A stretch of 19,012 bases of DNA from DASROJ01 sp035646975 (GCA_035646975.1 DASROJ010000018.1:1-19012), one strand, 5' to 3'; shown: positions 1-9,155, numbered from the stretch's first letter. A program made the numbers and translations. The notes: generated by a model from the letters alone, not told the origin.

Positions 1-268
1 GCTGGAAGGCAGCCTCGATCCGATCGGCGGCTGGGTCTCGCCGAACTTCGGCAGACGTCTTCCCGCCCCGGCGCTTCGCTACCGGGCGGGCGGTCGCTTT
101 CCGATGCGCATCGTCACGCTGCTCTTCCCCGTCGAGCAAACCAGCGGCCCGACGCCCCACGTGGCGCCGTTGATGGGCGAAGGGCCCACGCTGCGCGGCC
201 TGGCAATCCATGACGGCGAGGAGTTCGTCCTCATCGACGACCGCGACGTCCGACTGGAAAGGAGATAG
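1..268 (+). CDS. Heparinase II/III-like protein, C-terminal end (partial)
   Basis: The frame is open from base 2 to the TAG at 266-268 and gives 88 residues of a gene that starts left of the window. The segment contains GGWVSPNFGRRLPAPALRY followed by a beta-rich stretch ending in RIVTLLFP. This pattern is typical of the C-terminal beta-sandwich of heparinase II/III-family polysaccharide lyase-like proteins, which are common in bacterial exopolysaccharide loci next to asparagine synthase-like genes. The catalytic alpha/alpha-toroid would lie outside the window. Only 6 bases separate its stop from the next start, so it is in the same operon. A degradative or editing role on the exported glycan is inference; the family call rests on this short tail only. 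Confidence 0.6.
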   Translation, partial: LEGSLDPIGGWVSPNFGRRLPAPALRYRAGGRFPMRIVTLLFPVEQTSGPTPHVAPLMGEGPTLRGLAIHDGEEFVLIDDRDVRLERR

Positions 269-274
269 CCCGTC

Positions 275-2182
275 ATGTGCGGCATCGCCGGTATCGTGAA
301 GATGGACCCCCGGAAGCGCGTCGAGGAAAAGCGCCTTCACCGGATGCGGGAGATCCTCGTGCACCGGGGACCCGACGGCGCGGGGACGCTGCTCGACGGC
401 CCCGCGGGGCTGGCCCACCGTCGCCTGGCGATCGTCGACGTGAAGGGCGGCCACCAGCCGATGCCGAACGAGGATCGCTCTGTCTGGATCGTGTTCAACG
501 GCGAGATCTACAACCACGCCTCGTTGCGACCGGAGCTGGAGCGCCAGGGACACCGGTACCGTTCGCGCAGCGACACCGAGACGATCCTCCATCTCTACGA
601 GCAGGAAGGCGACCGATGCGTCGAAAAGCTGCAGGGGATGTTCGCCTTCGCGATCTGGGACAGCGTTCGCGGCCGACTGCTCCTGGCGCGGGACCGGCTC
701 GGCATCAAGCCGCTCTATTACTCGTGCACCGACGAGGAGATCGTCTTCGCCTCGGAGATCAAGGCGATTCTCGCCGAGGGCTCGACATCGCCACGGTTCA
801 ACCGGCAGGTGCTGCCGGAGTTCCTGGCGACGCGGTTCGTGTCGGGCGAGGAGACGTTCTTCTCCGGCGTGCGCAAGCTGCTGCCCGGACGGATGCTCAC
901 ATGGTCGGTGGAAGAAGGAATCCGGCAGAGGCGCTACTGGCAGCTTCCGCTGGACACCAGCGTCGACCCGGACGGAAAGGACGCCGGCGAGGTGCGCTCG
1001 CGGCTCGACTCCGCCGTCACATCGCATCTCATGAGCGATGTGCCGCTCGGCGTGTTCCTGTCCGGTGGTCTCGACTCCACGGCCCTCGCCGCCCTGATGG
1101 CCCCGCAGGTGAACGAACGGCTCAAGACCTTCTCGGTCGGCTTCGCCGAATCCAGCGCGAGCGAGCTGCCGTGGGCGCGGCTGGCCGCCAGCGCGGTCGG
1201 CTCGGATCACCATGAAGTGATCCTGTCGGCGGCGGAGTTCTTCGATTCTCTTCCCCGCCTGGTATGGCACGAGGATGAGCCGATTGCCTTTTCTTCGAGC
1301 ATTCCGCTCTACTTCGTCTCCCGCCTCGCGAGCCGGCACGTCAAGGTGGTGCTCACGGGAGAAGGCGCCGACGAGCTTTTCCTGGGCTACAACCGTTATC
1401 GGCTGACGGCCTGGAACGAGCGGCTGGGCCGTCTCGGGGGCAGGCTGCTTCCGAGGGGATGGCGCAGTGTGGCCCGGCTGCTGCGGCGGCTGCCCGGCCG
1501 CGCCGGCGCGCTGGCCGCCCGATCTTTTCTTTCGCTTGCCGACGGACCTAGAAGCCAGTTCTACGAAAACTTCGCGGTATTCCCGGAAGTCCTCCAACGG
1601 CGGCTCCTTGTCGATTCGGATCTCCTCGACTCCAGGGATCCGTATCTCGACAGCCTCCGCTGCTATGACAACGCCGTTGGGGGACCACTCGACCGGATGG
1701 GCCGGGCCGATCTGCAGACCTACCTGGTCGAGCTTCTCATGAAGCAGGACCAGATGAGCATGGCCACCTCCATCGAGAGCCGTGTCCCCTACCTGGACAC
1801 GGCGCTGGTGGAGCATGTCGTCGCGATCCCGGGCCGGCAGCGGCTTCCGGGGTTCCGGACAAAGGCGCTGTTGCGCGACGCCGCGCGGAATCTCGTGCCG
1901 TCGGCGATCCTCAATCGGCGAAAGATGGGGTTTCCCGTTCCGCTGGACGAATGGCTCCGCGGACAGTTCTGGCCGGTGGTCGAGGACATGGTGCTGGGGC
2001 CGCGCGCGGCTTCCAGGGGCTTGTTCGACCCGCAGGGCCTGCGGCATCTCGCCGAGGATCACCGCTCGGGCGCCGCCAACCACGCGGAACGACTCTGGCT
2101 GCTGATCAACCTCGAGCAGTGGCAGCGCATCTTCATCGACGGCGAAATGCCGGTGTCCCTCCCGGGAGGCTCTCATGCTTGA
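275..2182 (+). CDS. asnB: Asparagine synthase (glutamine-hydrolysing)-type amidotransferase
   Basis: 635 residues, the normal length for the AsnB family. The protein starts MCGIAGI, so Cys2 becomes the N-terminal nucleophile of the class II glutaminase domain (about 1-210). Arg49, the NGEIYN motif (75-80) and SDTE (99-102) are in place. The synthetase domain has the PP-loop SGGLDS at 263-268, which binds ATP, and GEGADELF at 362-369. It therefore looks catalytically complete: glutamine is hydrolysed and ammonia is transferred to an adenylated carboxylate. In exopolysaccharide clusters such paralogues are thought to amidate a sugar carboxylate such as a uronic acid rather than make free asparagine; that substrate is inference here. 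GGAG lies about 10 bases before the ATG. The last 8 bases overlap the next gene. Confidence 0.9.
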   Translation: MCGIAGIVKMDPRKRVEEKRLHRMREILVHRGPDGAGTLLDGPAGLAHRRLAIVDVKGGHQPMPNEDRSVWIVFNGEIYNHASLRPELERQGHRYRSRSDTETILHLYEQEGDRCVEKLQGMFAFAIWDSVRGRLLLARDRLGIKPLYYSCTDEEIVFASEIKAILAEGSTSPRFNRQVLPEFLATRFVSGEETFFSGVRKLLPGRMLTWSVEEGIRQRRYWQLPLDTSVDPDGKDAGEVRSRLDSAVTSHLMSDVPLGVFLSGGLDSTALAALMAPQVNERLKTFSVGFAESSASELPWARLAASAVGSDHHEVILSAAEFFDSLPRLVWHEDEPIAFSSSIPLYFVSRLASRHVKVVLTGEGADELFLGYNRYRLTAWNERLGRLGGRLLPRGWRSVARLLRRLPGRAGALAARSFLSLADGPRSQFYENFAVFPEVLQRRLLVDSDLLDSRDPYLDSLRCYDNAVGGPLDRMGRADLQTYLVELLMKQDQMSMATSIESRVPYLDTALVEHVVAIPGRQRLPGFRTKALLRDAARNLVPSAILNRRKMGFPVPLDEWLRGQFWPVVEDMVLGPRAASRGLFDPQGLRHLAEDHRSGAANHAERLWLLINLEQWQRIFIDGEMPVSLPGGSHA

Positions 2183-3338
2183 AGGTTCTTCGATCATCTG
2201 CTTCGCGCACGATTGGGGCGGAGACCCCACGAGCAAGACCCACATCATGCGCATTCTCGCGCGCAGGAACCGCGTGCTCTGGATCAACTCGATCGGCATG
2301 CGACGTCCCAACGCGTCGGTCGCCGACCTGGGTCGGCTGGCGTCGAAGCTGCGCCGCGGGTTCGGGGGCTGCCGCGAAGTGGAGCCGAATCTCTTCGTCG
2401 TCAATCCGCTCGTCGTGCCGCTGCCCGGCGTGGCGGCCACCGACCGGCTCAATGCCGTCATCCTGTCGGGGACGCTGCGGCGTCTGAGCCGCCGGCTGGG
2501 ACTCAAGCGCCCGATCCTCTGGTCGTTCATGCCCACGGTCGGGCGTCTGCTCGGGACTCTCGGTGAGGGAATGGTGATCTACCACTGCGTGGACGAGTAC
2601 GCCGAGTTCTCCGGCGTCCCGAAGGAGGCTCTGCTTCGGATGGAACAGGATCTCGTCCGCCGGGCCGACCTGGTGCTGACCTCGTCGGAACGGCTTTGCG
2701 AGGAGCGCCGGCCTGCGAATCCCAACACGCACTTCATCCGGCACGGCGTCGACCTGGACCACTTCGCAAGATCCCTCGATGCGGGCACCATCGTTCCCGA
2801 GGAGCTGCGCCGCCTGCCGCGGCCGGTCATCGGATTCATCGGTCTGCTGGCCGACTGGGTCGATCTCGATCTGATGCGAACGATGGCCCTGGCGCGGCCG
2901 GCCTGGTCGTTCGCTCTCATCGGCAAGTCCAGCACGGACCTGTCCGCGGTGAAGGATCTGCCCAACGTGCACCTGCTGGGACAGCAACCGTTCTCCACGC
3001 TGCCCGCCTACTGCCGCGGGATCGACGTGGGGATCATTCCGTTCCGAATCAACAAGCTCACGCTGCGGGCCAACCCCCTGAAGCTGCGCGAATACCTCGC
3101 CGCGGGCCTTCCGGTCGTCTCCACTCCGATGCCCGAAGTGGCCCGACTCGCGTCGCTCGTGCGGCTTGCCGAAGGACCCGCCGGGTTTCTCGAGGGGATC
3201 GAGGCGGCGCTGGACGAGGACCGGATCGACCAGACCGCGCGAAACAGGAGATCGCTCGCGATGAAGGCCGAAGGCTGGGAGGCGCGCGTGGAGGAGATTT
3301 CACGTCTGATCCACGACAGCGCCGAGGCGGCCGCGTGA
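2175..3338 (+). CDS. GT4-like (GT-B fold) glycosyltransferase
   Basis: 387 residues with no signal peptide or obvious membrane span, so probably cytoplasmic or peripheral at the inner membrane. The N-terminal half has Rossmann-like strands (SIICFAHDWGG; VLWINSIG) and the segment YHCVDEYAEFSG (136-147), seen in TuaH-like glycosyltransferases. The C-terminal half has VIGFIGLLADW (218-228) and NPLKLREYLAAGLPVVSTP (300-318), the nucleotide-sugar binding region with the conserved Glu at 306. It should add one sugar to a lipid-linked glycan. Donor and acceptor cannot be read from sequence. The ATG lies inside the asnB 3' end (8-bp overlap) and its TGA overlaps the next GTG, so translation is probably coupled on both sides. 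Confidence 0.82.
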   Translation: MLEGSSIICFAHDWGGDPTSKTHIMRILARRNRVLWINSIGMRRPNASVADLGRLASKLRRGFGGCREVEPNLFVVNPLVVPLPGVAATDRLNAVILSGTLRRLSRRLGLKRPILWSFMPTVGRLLGTLGEGMVIYHCVDEYAEFSGVPKEALLRMEQDLVRRADLVLTSSERLCEERRPANPNTHFIRHGVDLDHFARSLDAGTIVPEELRRLPRPVIGFIGLLADWVDLDLMRTMALARPAWSFALIGKSSTDLSAVKDLPNVHLLGQQPFSTLPAYCRGIDVGIIPFRINKLTLRANPLKLREYLAAGLPVVSTPMPEVARLASLVRLAEGPAGFLEGIEAALDEDRIDQTARNRRSLAMKAEGWEARVEEISRLIHDSAEAAA

Positions 3339-4894
3339 CCATCGGAATCCTGGTGTTGATCGCGATCGCCTCGGCGGCCGCCGCGTCGATCGCCCCGGCT
3401 GCGTCTGGCGCCCCTGCCGCTCCTGGCGCCCCCGCAGCGCCGTCCGCCCGGGTGGACATCGAGCTGACGGCCGCCACCGGACGCGACATCGTCGTGGCGG
3501 CGGGCGGAGATTTCCAGGCGGCGCTCGACGCAGCCCGTCCGGGAGACGTCATCGTGCTGGAGGCTGGCTGCCTGTTCAAGGGTCCATTCCATCTGCCACG
3601 CAAGGCGGCAGACTCATGGATCCTGATTCGCACGAGCGCGCTGAACGCCGAGTTTCCCCCCGCGGGGCGGAGGGTGGGACCCGCCGACGCCGCGCGGATG
3701 CCGCATCTTGTTTCTTCACGGGACCCGGTCGTCACCACGGACCCGGGCGCCCACCACTATCGCTTCATCGGGATCGAGATGAGCCCCGCCGCGGGAGGGT
3801 TCCTGCTCAACGTGGCGATGATCGGCGACCACGAGACCGCTGTCGCCCAGCAGCCGCATCACATCATCTTCGACAGATGCTACCTGCACGGCGACCCGGT
3901 CAACGGCTCGAGAAGAGGAATCGCCCTCAACGGGGGGCACCTCGCCGTGATCGACTCATGGCTCGCGGATTTCAAGGAAGCCGGCGCCGACACGCAGGCG
4001 ATCGCCGGATGGAACGGCGCCGGCCCGTTCCGCATCGAGGGCAACTACCTCGAGGCCGCCGGCGAGAACCTGATGTTCGGCGGGGCCGATCCGTCCGTGG
4101 GGGGGCTGGTGCCGGGCGACATCGAGGTTCGCCGAAACCGCTTCAGCAAGCCGCTTCGATGGAAGCAGGACGAGCCGGCAGCGCGCGGCGCGGGAGACAC
4201 CCGGTGGTCGGTCAAGAACCTGTTCGAGCTGAAGAACGCCAGACGCGTGCTGATCGAGGGGAACCTTTTCGAGCGAAACTGGGCGCAGGCCCAGAACGGT
4301 TTCGCGATCCTGTTCACCGTCAGGAACCAGGACGGCTCCGCGCCCTGGTCGGTGGTCGAGGACGTGCAGTTCACCAACAACATCGTCACGCAGTCCGGCT
4401 CGGGTATCAACATCCTGGGTCGGGATGACGCGGCCCGGAGCGGACAGGCGCGCCGCATCGCGATACGCAACAACATCTTCTCCGAGATCGACTCGGCGCG
4501 ATGGGGTGGCTCCGGGATTCTGTTCCAGATGCTGAACGGCACGGCGGATCTGAAGATCGAGAACAACACGGCGACGCACAACGGCGCCATGATCGTGGCG
4601 GAGGGTGAGCCGCATCGTGGCTTTGTCTATCGCGGCAATCTCACGTCGAAGAACGAGTATGGCTTCATCGGGACCGGCACCGGCCCGGAGGCGCCCACCA
4701 TCGCTGCCTACTTTCCTGGCGCCCTGATCGAGAACAACACCCGGGCCACCGTCAACCGTTCCAAAGGAACCACGACCTCTGCCCGCGCCTCCCGCGCGGG
4801 CGCCGACATCGCCGCCGTCTGCGCCGCATTGGCGCCGGAAGATCGGCCTGTCACCGACTGCGGGAACGTCGCCGCAGACATGCCCCGGAAATAA
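3335..4894 (+). CDS. Exported right-handed parallel beta-helix protein
   Basis: 519 residues from a GTG that overlaps the previous stop (GTGA). I chose this start because the frame upstream is non-biological shadow sequence, while the GTG begins a signal-like hydrophobic stretch (TIGILVLIAIASAAAASI). An Ala-Pro-Gly spacer follows, then DFQAALDAARPGDVIVLEAG, the usual entry of a pectate-lyase-type beta-helix. Later come repeated coil motifs such as RIEGNYLE, EVRRNRFS, LIEGNLFERN, FTNNIVT, IRNNIFS and IENNTATHN. The protein should be periplasmic or secreted and act on, or bind, a polysaccharide; lyase or epimerase activity is possible but no catalytic residues can be assigned. Cys pairs near the C-terminus (VCAAL and DCGN) could form a disulfide. 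Confidence 0.8.
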   Translation: MTIGILVLIAIASAAAASIAPAASGAPAAPGAPAAPSARVDIELTAATGRDIVVAAGGDFQAALDAARPGDVIVLEAGCLFKGPFHLPRKAADSWILIRTSALNAEFPPAGRRVGPADAARMPHLVSSRDPVVTTDPGAHHYRFIGIEMSPAAGGFLLNVAMIGDHETAVAQQPHHIIFDRCYLHGDPVNGSRRGIALNGGHLAVIDSWLADFKEAGADTQAIAGWNGAGPFRIEGNYLEAAGENLMFGGADPSVGGLVPGDIEVRRNRFSKPLRWKQDEPAARGAGDTRWSVKNLFELKNARRVLIEGNLFERNWAQAQNGFAILFTVRNQDGSAPWSVVEDVQFTNNIVTQSGSGINILGRDDAARSGQARRIAIRNNIFSEIDSARWGGSGILFQMLNGTADLKIENNTATHNGAMIVAEGEPHRGFVYRGNLTSKNEYGFIGTGTGPEAPTIAAYFPGALIENNTRATVNRSKGTTTSARASRAGADIAAVCAALAPEDRPVTDCGNVAADMPRK

Positions 4895-4933
4895 CCCCCC
4901 CGCGTTTTCGCCAGGACATCAGAGGGAAACGTC

Positions 4934-6139
4934 ATGCTCTCCACATACATCTTCTGGGCCTCCGCCCTGCTGCTCGTCTACCTCTACGCAGGCTACCCGA
5001 TCCTGATCCATCTCTGGGCCAGACTGCGCCCGAGGCATTCCATCGCGCGTGACATCCAGCCGAGGATCAGCATCCTGGTGGTGGCTCATAACGAAGGTCA
5101 TCGGCTCGCCCGCCGGCTGGAGAACCTGCTCGCGCTGGAGTACCCGGTGGACCGCGTCGACGTGCTGGTGGGTTCTGACGGGTCCAACGACGGCACCGAC
5201 GCCCTGTCTCGCGGCTTCCGGCACCCGCGTCTGCGGATCTTCAACTTCCCCACGCGACGCGGCAAGGCGGCCGTGCTCAACGATCTCGTCAAAGAGGCGC
5301 GCGGCGAGATCCTGGTGATGGCCGACGCCAGGCAGCGCTTTGCAACCGACGCCATCGCGAAGCTGGTGCGCCATTTCGCCGACCCCGCCGTCGGCGCGGT
5401 CAGCGGAGAGCTGGTGCTCACCCGCAACGTGAAGGGCACCGCGGTGTGAGAGGGTGTCGGTTTCTACTGGCGCTACGAAAAGCTCATCCGCTCGAGCGAG
5501 AGTCTCACCGATTCCACCGTCGGTGTGACCGGCGCGATCTATGCCATCCGCAAGGAGCTGTTCGAGCCGCTTCCCGAGGACATCATCCTGGACGACGTGC
5601 TGATACCGATCCGCATCGTGGCCCGCGGGTATCGCGTGCTGTTCGAGCCGAAGGCCCGGGCCTACGACCGCGCGGCGGGCACCGCCGCCGAGGAGTTCAA
5701 GAGAAAGGTCCGGACCATCGCCGGCAACTTCCAGCTGTTGAGCCGGGAAACCTGGCTTCTCAGCCCGCTGCGCAACCGCCTCTGGCTGCAGACCCTATCC
5801 CACAAGGGCCTCAGGCTCATCGGCCCGCTGCTGCTCATCGCGGCGTTCGGCGCCAACCTCGCGCTGCTTTCCTCGCCCTTCTACACGGGGACGCTGCTCG
5901 CGCAGGTGACGTTCTATCTCGCCGCTCTGGGAGGCTTTCTGCTGAGGGACGCCCGAAGACGGATCCGCGCTCTGATCGTGCCCTACACCGTCTGCCTGCT
6001 GAACTGGGCCACGGCGGTCGCGCTGTTTCGTTTCCTCACTCAGCGGCAGTCGGCGATCTGGGAGGCGGCGGCGCCCGTCGGCCTGGTGCCCGGACCGATG
6101 TCCGCGGCCGAACGCGCTGCGACGAGATGGTCTGCCTGA
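4934..6139 (+). pseudogene. GT2-family membrane glycosyltransferase interrupted by in-frame TGA
   Basis: One continuous reading frame encodes a GT2 glycosyltransferase of about 401 residues, but codon 172 (5447-5449) is TGA. Upstream are an N-terminal membrane span (FWASALLLVYLYAGYPILI), ISILVVAHNEG, the nucleotide-binding VGSDGSNDGT and an ADARQ motif. Downstream, in the same frame, are GVTGAIYAIR, the acidic ILDDVLIPIR, KVRTIAGNFQ and C-terminal membrane spans near residues 290-380. Homologues known to me usually have Gly at the interrupted position (VGEG-like), so GGA to TGA is a single-base change. As written, only a 171-residue fragment lacking the acceptor site is made. Options are a recent nonsense mutation, a sequencing or assembly error, or read-through. 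GAGGG lies 7 bases before the ATG. Confidence 0.8.
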
Positions 6140-6154
6140 GCCAACCGAGGCTGA

Positions 6155-7453
6155 ATGACGATGGACTCTCCGAATTACGACATATCACGGTCGATCGCCC
6201 TGCTCACCCAGGGCGCCCCCGTGTCCGTCGCGGACCCGGCGCCGGGCGATGCCCTGCCCGCGGCTCGCGAGCCGGCGCCCGGGCGCATCTCGGTCGTCCC
6301 AGTGGAAGAGACGGCGCAGCTGGCGCAATGGGTCCCCGAGTGGGAGCAGCTGGCCGCGTCCGCCCTGGAGCCCAACGTCTTCTACGAGCCATGGCAGATC
6401 CTGCCGGCAATCGAAGCCTTCGGAAACCGCAGCCGCCTCATCCACCTGCTGGTGTTCAGCCAGGATCCCGCCGCGCCGGCCGCACGGCCCCTGCTCTGCG
6501 CCTACTTCCCGTTCGAGCGCCTGCGCAGATTCCAGGGAGTGCCGGTGTCGGTGCTCACACTCTGGAAGCACATTCACTGCTTCCTGTGCACGCCGCTCAT
6601 CAGGCCGGGCTATGCCATGCCGTCATTGACCGCGCTGATGGAATGGGCCTGCGCCGATCCGCGCGGCGCCGCGATCGTGCAGTTTCCGCAGGTCGCCGCC
6701 GACGGCCCCTTCAAGAAAGCCCTCGATGAGTTCCGCCGTCATTGGAGCCACCCCTCCTTTGCCTTCGGAAAATACGACCGGGCGCTCTTCGTTCCCCGGG
6801 CGGATGCCGATGAGTACCTTCTCGCGGCCGTCTCTCCGAAATCACGCAAGCAGCTTCGCCGACTGACCCGTCGTCTCTCGGAGGAGGGGAATGTGGAAGT
6901 CACCGAGCTGGGTTCCAACGGCGATCTCGAGGCCTGGGTCGAGAGCTTTCTCGAGCTCGAAGCATCCGGCTGGAAGGGGCGCGCCGACAGCGCCCTGGCC
7001 TGCCACGATTCGGAGCGCAAGTTCTTCAAGACGATGACGCACGAGGCGTTCCGCCGGGGCCGCCTCATGATGCTCGCCTTGAAACTCGACGGCCGGCCCA
7101 TCGCCATGAAGTGCAACCTGCTGACCGGCCGGGCCTCCTTCTCGTTCAAGATCGCGTTTGACGAAACCTTCGCGCATTTCTCCCCCGGCATGCTGCTGGA
7201 AATCGAGAACATCCGCAGGCTCCACTCGGCTTCGGGGCTCGAGTGGATGGACTCCTGCGCCGTTTCCAACCATTCGATGGCCAACCGACTCTGGATCGAT
7301 CGAAGGACCATCCAGTCTCTCGCCATCGCGTCGGGACGCCCGATGGGCAAGCTGCTCGTCAAGGCGTTGCCGACGGTGAGCCGGCTGGCACGCAGATTCG
7401 TCTGGCCGGGCCGGGCCGAAATCGTCAAGACCAGTCCAGGAGGAGAACCATGA
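6155..7453 (+). CDS. GNAT-fold acyltransferase, CelD/FemAB-like
   Basis: 432 residues. Two tandem GNAT-like halves are visible. The N-terminal half includes WEQLAASALEPNVFYEPW (63-80). The Acetyltransf_6-type half spans about 225-375, with SPKSRKQLRRLTRRL, ELEASGWKGR, the strand GRPIAMKCNLL and SFSFKIAFDETFAHFSPGMLL. This is the layout of the CelD/BcsL group found in cellulose and exopolysaccharide loci, expected to transfer an acyl or aminoacyl group to a sugar or lipid-linked intermediate. The acyl donor is unknown. ATG codons at 6155 and 6161 are both possible; the spacing to the previous stop is 15 bases and the ribosome site is weak. The 3' end overlaps the next start by 4 bases. Confidence 0.78.
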   Translation: MTMDSPNYDISRSIALLTQGAPVSVADPAPGDALPAAREPAPGRISVVPVEETAQLAQWVPEWEQLAASALEPNVFYEPWQILPAIEAFGNRSRLIHLLVFSQDPAAPAARPLLCAYFPFERLRRFQGVPVSVLTLWKHIHCFLCTPLIRPGYAMPSLTALMEWACADPRGAAIVQFPQVAADGPFKKALDEFRRHWSHPSFAFGKYDRALFVPRADADEYLLAAVSPKSRKQLRRLTRRLSEEGNVEVTELGSNGDLEAWVESFLELEASGWKGRADSALACHDSERKFFKTMTHEAFRRGRLMMLALKLDGRPIAMKCNLLTGRASFSFKIAFDETFAHFSPGMLLEIENIRRLHSASGLEWMDSCAVSNHSMANRLWIDRRTIQSLAIASGRPMGKLLVKALPTVSRLARRFVWPGRAEIVKTSPGGEP

Positions 7454-8319
7454 GCAAACTGCTCGATATCGACAAGTCCGCCGCGCCGAACTTCGACCGG
7501 GAACCGTTCCTGATCCGGCACCACCTGGAGAACCATCCCCTGTTCGACCTGGAGCGGCTGCAGAAGCTTTCCCGCCTGCTGCCGGACGACAAGGCCGAGT
7601 ACTACTCCGGCGACGTGCCCGTCTACACCTCGCCCGAGAAGACGCCGTCCACCGGTCTGTCGCTGCAGGAGACGATTCGACGGATCGAAACGTGCCACTC
7701 CTGGGTGGTGCTGAAGAACGTGGAGCAGGATCCGGAGTACCGCGCGCTGCTGAACCTCTGCATCGACGAAGTCGGCGACGTCTACGGACCGACGCTGCGG
7801 GGCTCGTCGGACCGGGTGGGTTTCATCTTCATCTCGTCGGCGAAGGCCGTGACACCCTGCCACCTGGACCCGGAGCACAACTTTCTGCTTCAGGTTCGCG
7901 GCTCAAAGACGATCAACGTCGGCGACCGCTCGTTTCTGGCCGAAAACGAGCTGGAACGGTATTTCACGGGCGGGCACCGCAACGTCGAGCTGCCCGATGA
8001 TCTCGGATCGCGCGCGGCGACCTTCCGGCTCAGGCCGGGCGACGGCGTCCACGTTCCTTTCACCGCGCCGCACTGGGTCGTCAACGGCGATGGACTCTCC
8101 GTGTCGTTCAGCATCACGTTCCAGACGCCGGAGAGCCGGCGCAAGGCGGTCGTCCACAAGGTGAACGCTTATCTGCGCAGGACCGGAGTTCGACCGACCC
8201 CGCCCGGCCGCTCGGCTCTGCGCGACGCGTCGAAGGTGCTGGGTTTCGAGGCGATCCGAAGGACGCGCCGGCTCTTCAGAAGCCTCGTGCCCGGCGTCCG
8301 GCATCCGGTGCACCCGTGA
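7450..8319 (+). CDS. Cupin/JmjC-like putative Fe(II)-dependent oxygenase
   Basis: 289 residues. The double-stranded beta-helix core spans about 120-225. An HxD pair is seen in PCHLDPEHNFLLQV (H138, D140) and a distal His in HVPFTAPHWVVNG (H208), which together form the 2-His-1-carboxylate facial triad of Fe(II)/2-oxoglutarate enzymes. The order HxD then PxTAPHxV matches cupin_8/JmjC-like hydroxylases. A role in hydroxylating a sugar, acyl group or protein of this pathway is inference. The 60 C-terminal residues are basic (RRTRRLFRSL) and may touch membrane or nucleic acid. The start is well supported: AGGAGGA lies 7 bases before ATG 7450, which overlaps the previous stop (ATGA). The upstream part of the frame is shadow sequence. 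Confidence 0.75.
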   Translation: MSKLLDIDKSAAPNFDREPFLIRHHLENHPLFDLERLQKLSRLLPDDKAEYYSGDVPVYTSPEKTPSTGLSLQETIRRIETCHSWVVLKNVEQDPEYRALLNLCIDEVGDVYGPTLRGSSDRVGFIFISSAKAVTPCHLDPEHNFLLQVRGSKTINVGDRSFLAENELERYFTGGHRNVELPDDLGSRAATFRLRPGDGVHVPFTAPHWVVNGDGLSVSFSITFQTPESRRKAVVHKVNAYLRRTGVRPTPPGRSALRDASKVLGFEAIRRTRRLFRSLVPGVRHPVHP

Positions 8320-9155
8320 TGCGCGCGGTGCGCCCCAGCGACGCGCGCTGGAAGCAGGGGGCCGGCTATTACACCGAGAGCCCGGAGCAGATCCGCGACT
8401 CGCCGTTGCTGCCGGACCTGCGCCGGCTTCGCGACCGCCGGATCCTGGAGATCTTCGACCGACATGGGAACCTGGGGCCCGGCTGCCGCGTGCTGGAGCT
8501 GGGCTGCGGCCGCTCACGCTGGCTGCCCTTCCTTGCCGTGCACCGGCAATGCGACGTCTCCGGTCTGGACAACGAGACCTTCGCTTCCGAGCTGGCGCGC
8601 GCGAACCTCGCCGGAGCGGGCGCGTCGGGCAGAATCGTGTGCGGGGACGCCTTCGACCTGGAGTCGAACCGTGAGCTGCTGGGCCGGTTCGATCTGATCT
8701 ATTCGATGGGATTGCTCGAGCATTTCGGCGACGTGGTCGACAGGATCGGCGCCCTGACCCGGTATCTCCGGCCCGGTGGACGGATGATCACCACCGTGCC
8801 GAACATGCGCGGCTTCAACTGGCTGATGCAGCGGCTGGGCAGCCGCGAGATCCTCGAGATGCACGTCGTCTACGACAGGAAGCGGCTCGCGCGTGTCCAC
8901 GAGCAGGCGGGTCTGTCCACCCTGGCGGCCGGTTACGCGGGTTTCTTCGACGGCTATGTCTCCGCTGCCGGTGGTTCTCCGAGATCGGTCGGTGTCCGAT
9001 TGCACGCGGGACTTTGCAGGACCTCCAGCCTGCTGGCGGAAGCCTGGCTGCGCACGGCGCGCGAGCCTCTCGCCCCCGAGCTTTCCTGGTGCTCGCCGCA
9101 CGTTTACTACGTCGGCACACCAGCCGACAGAACCGGCTCGGCGCCATGCGCATGA
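8316..9155 (+). CDS. Class I SAM-dependent methyltransferase
   Basis: 279 residues from GTG 8316, or 278 from the adjacent ATG 8319. The GTG forms a GTGA overlap with the previous stop. Motif I is VLELGCGRS (59-67), the acidic end of strand beta2 is in VSGLDNE (D85), and motif IV/post-I is YSMGLLEHFGD (129-139), followed by PGGRMITTVPN. These are the AdoMet-binding features of Rossmann-fold methyltransferases. The substrate is probably a sugar hydroxyl or another group of the glycan, judged only from the operon. No membrane span is seen. Confidence 0.82.
   Translation: MMRAVRPSDARWKQGAGYYTESPEQIRDSPLLPDLRRLRDRRILEIFDRHGNLGPGCRVLELGCGRSRWLPFLAVHRQCDVSGLDNETFASELARANLAGAGASGRIVCGDAFDLESNRELLGRFDLIYSMGLLEHFGDVVDRIGALTRYLRPGGRMITTVPNMRGFNWLMQRLGSREILEMHVVYDRKRLARVHEQAGLSTLAAGYAGFFDGYVSAAGGSPRSVGVRLHAGLCRTSSLLAEAWLRTAREPLAPELSWCSPHVYYVGTPADRTGSAPCA

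Noticed and set aside
2133..2987. 284-codon minus-strand frame opposite asnB and the GT4-like gene
   Set aside because: Low-complexity Arg/Gln/Asp-rich shadow with no motif; both plus-strand genes are well supported.
2696..3334. A 5' extension of the beta-helix frame overlapping the GT4-like gene
   Set aside because: It is a shadow of the glycosyltransferase frame: rich in Arg, Pro and Gly, no motifs, and the signal peptide begins only at the GTG 3335.
5447..5449. Selenocysteine at the in-frame TGA
   Set aside because: The position is expected to be Gly, no SECIS-like stem is evident just downstream, and GT2 enzymes have no known catalytic Cys or Sec there.
5446..6729. 427-codon plus frame spanning the 3' part of the GT2 gene and the GNAT gene
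   Set aside because: It crosses two recognisable genes out of frame and is Arg/Pro-rich, so it is not a frameshifted continuation of GT2; the GT2 motifs continue in the original frame after the TGA.
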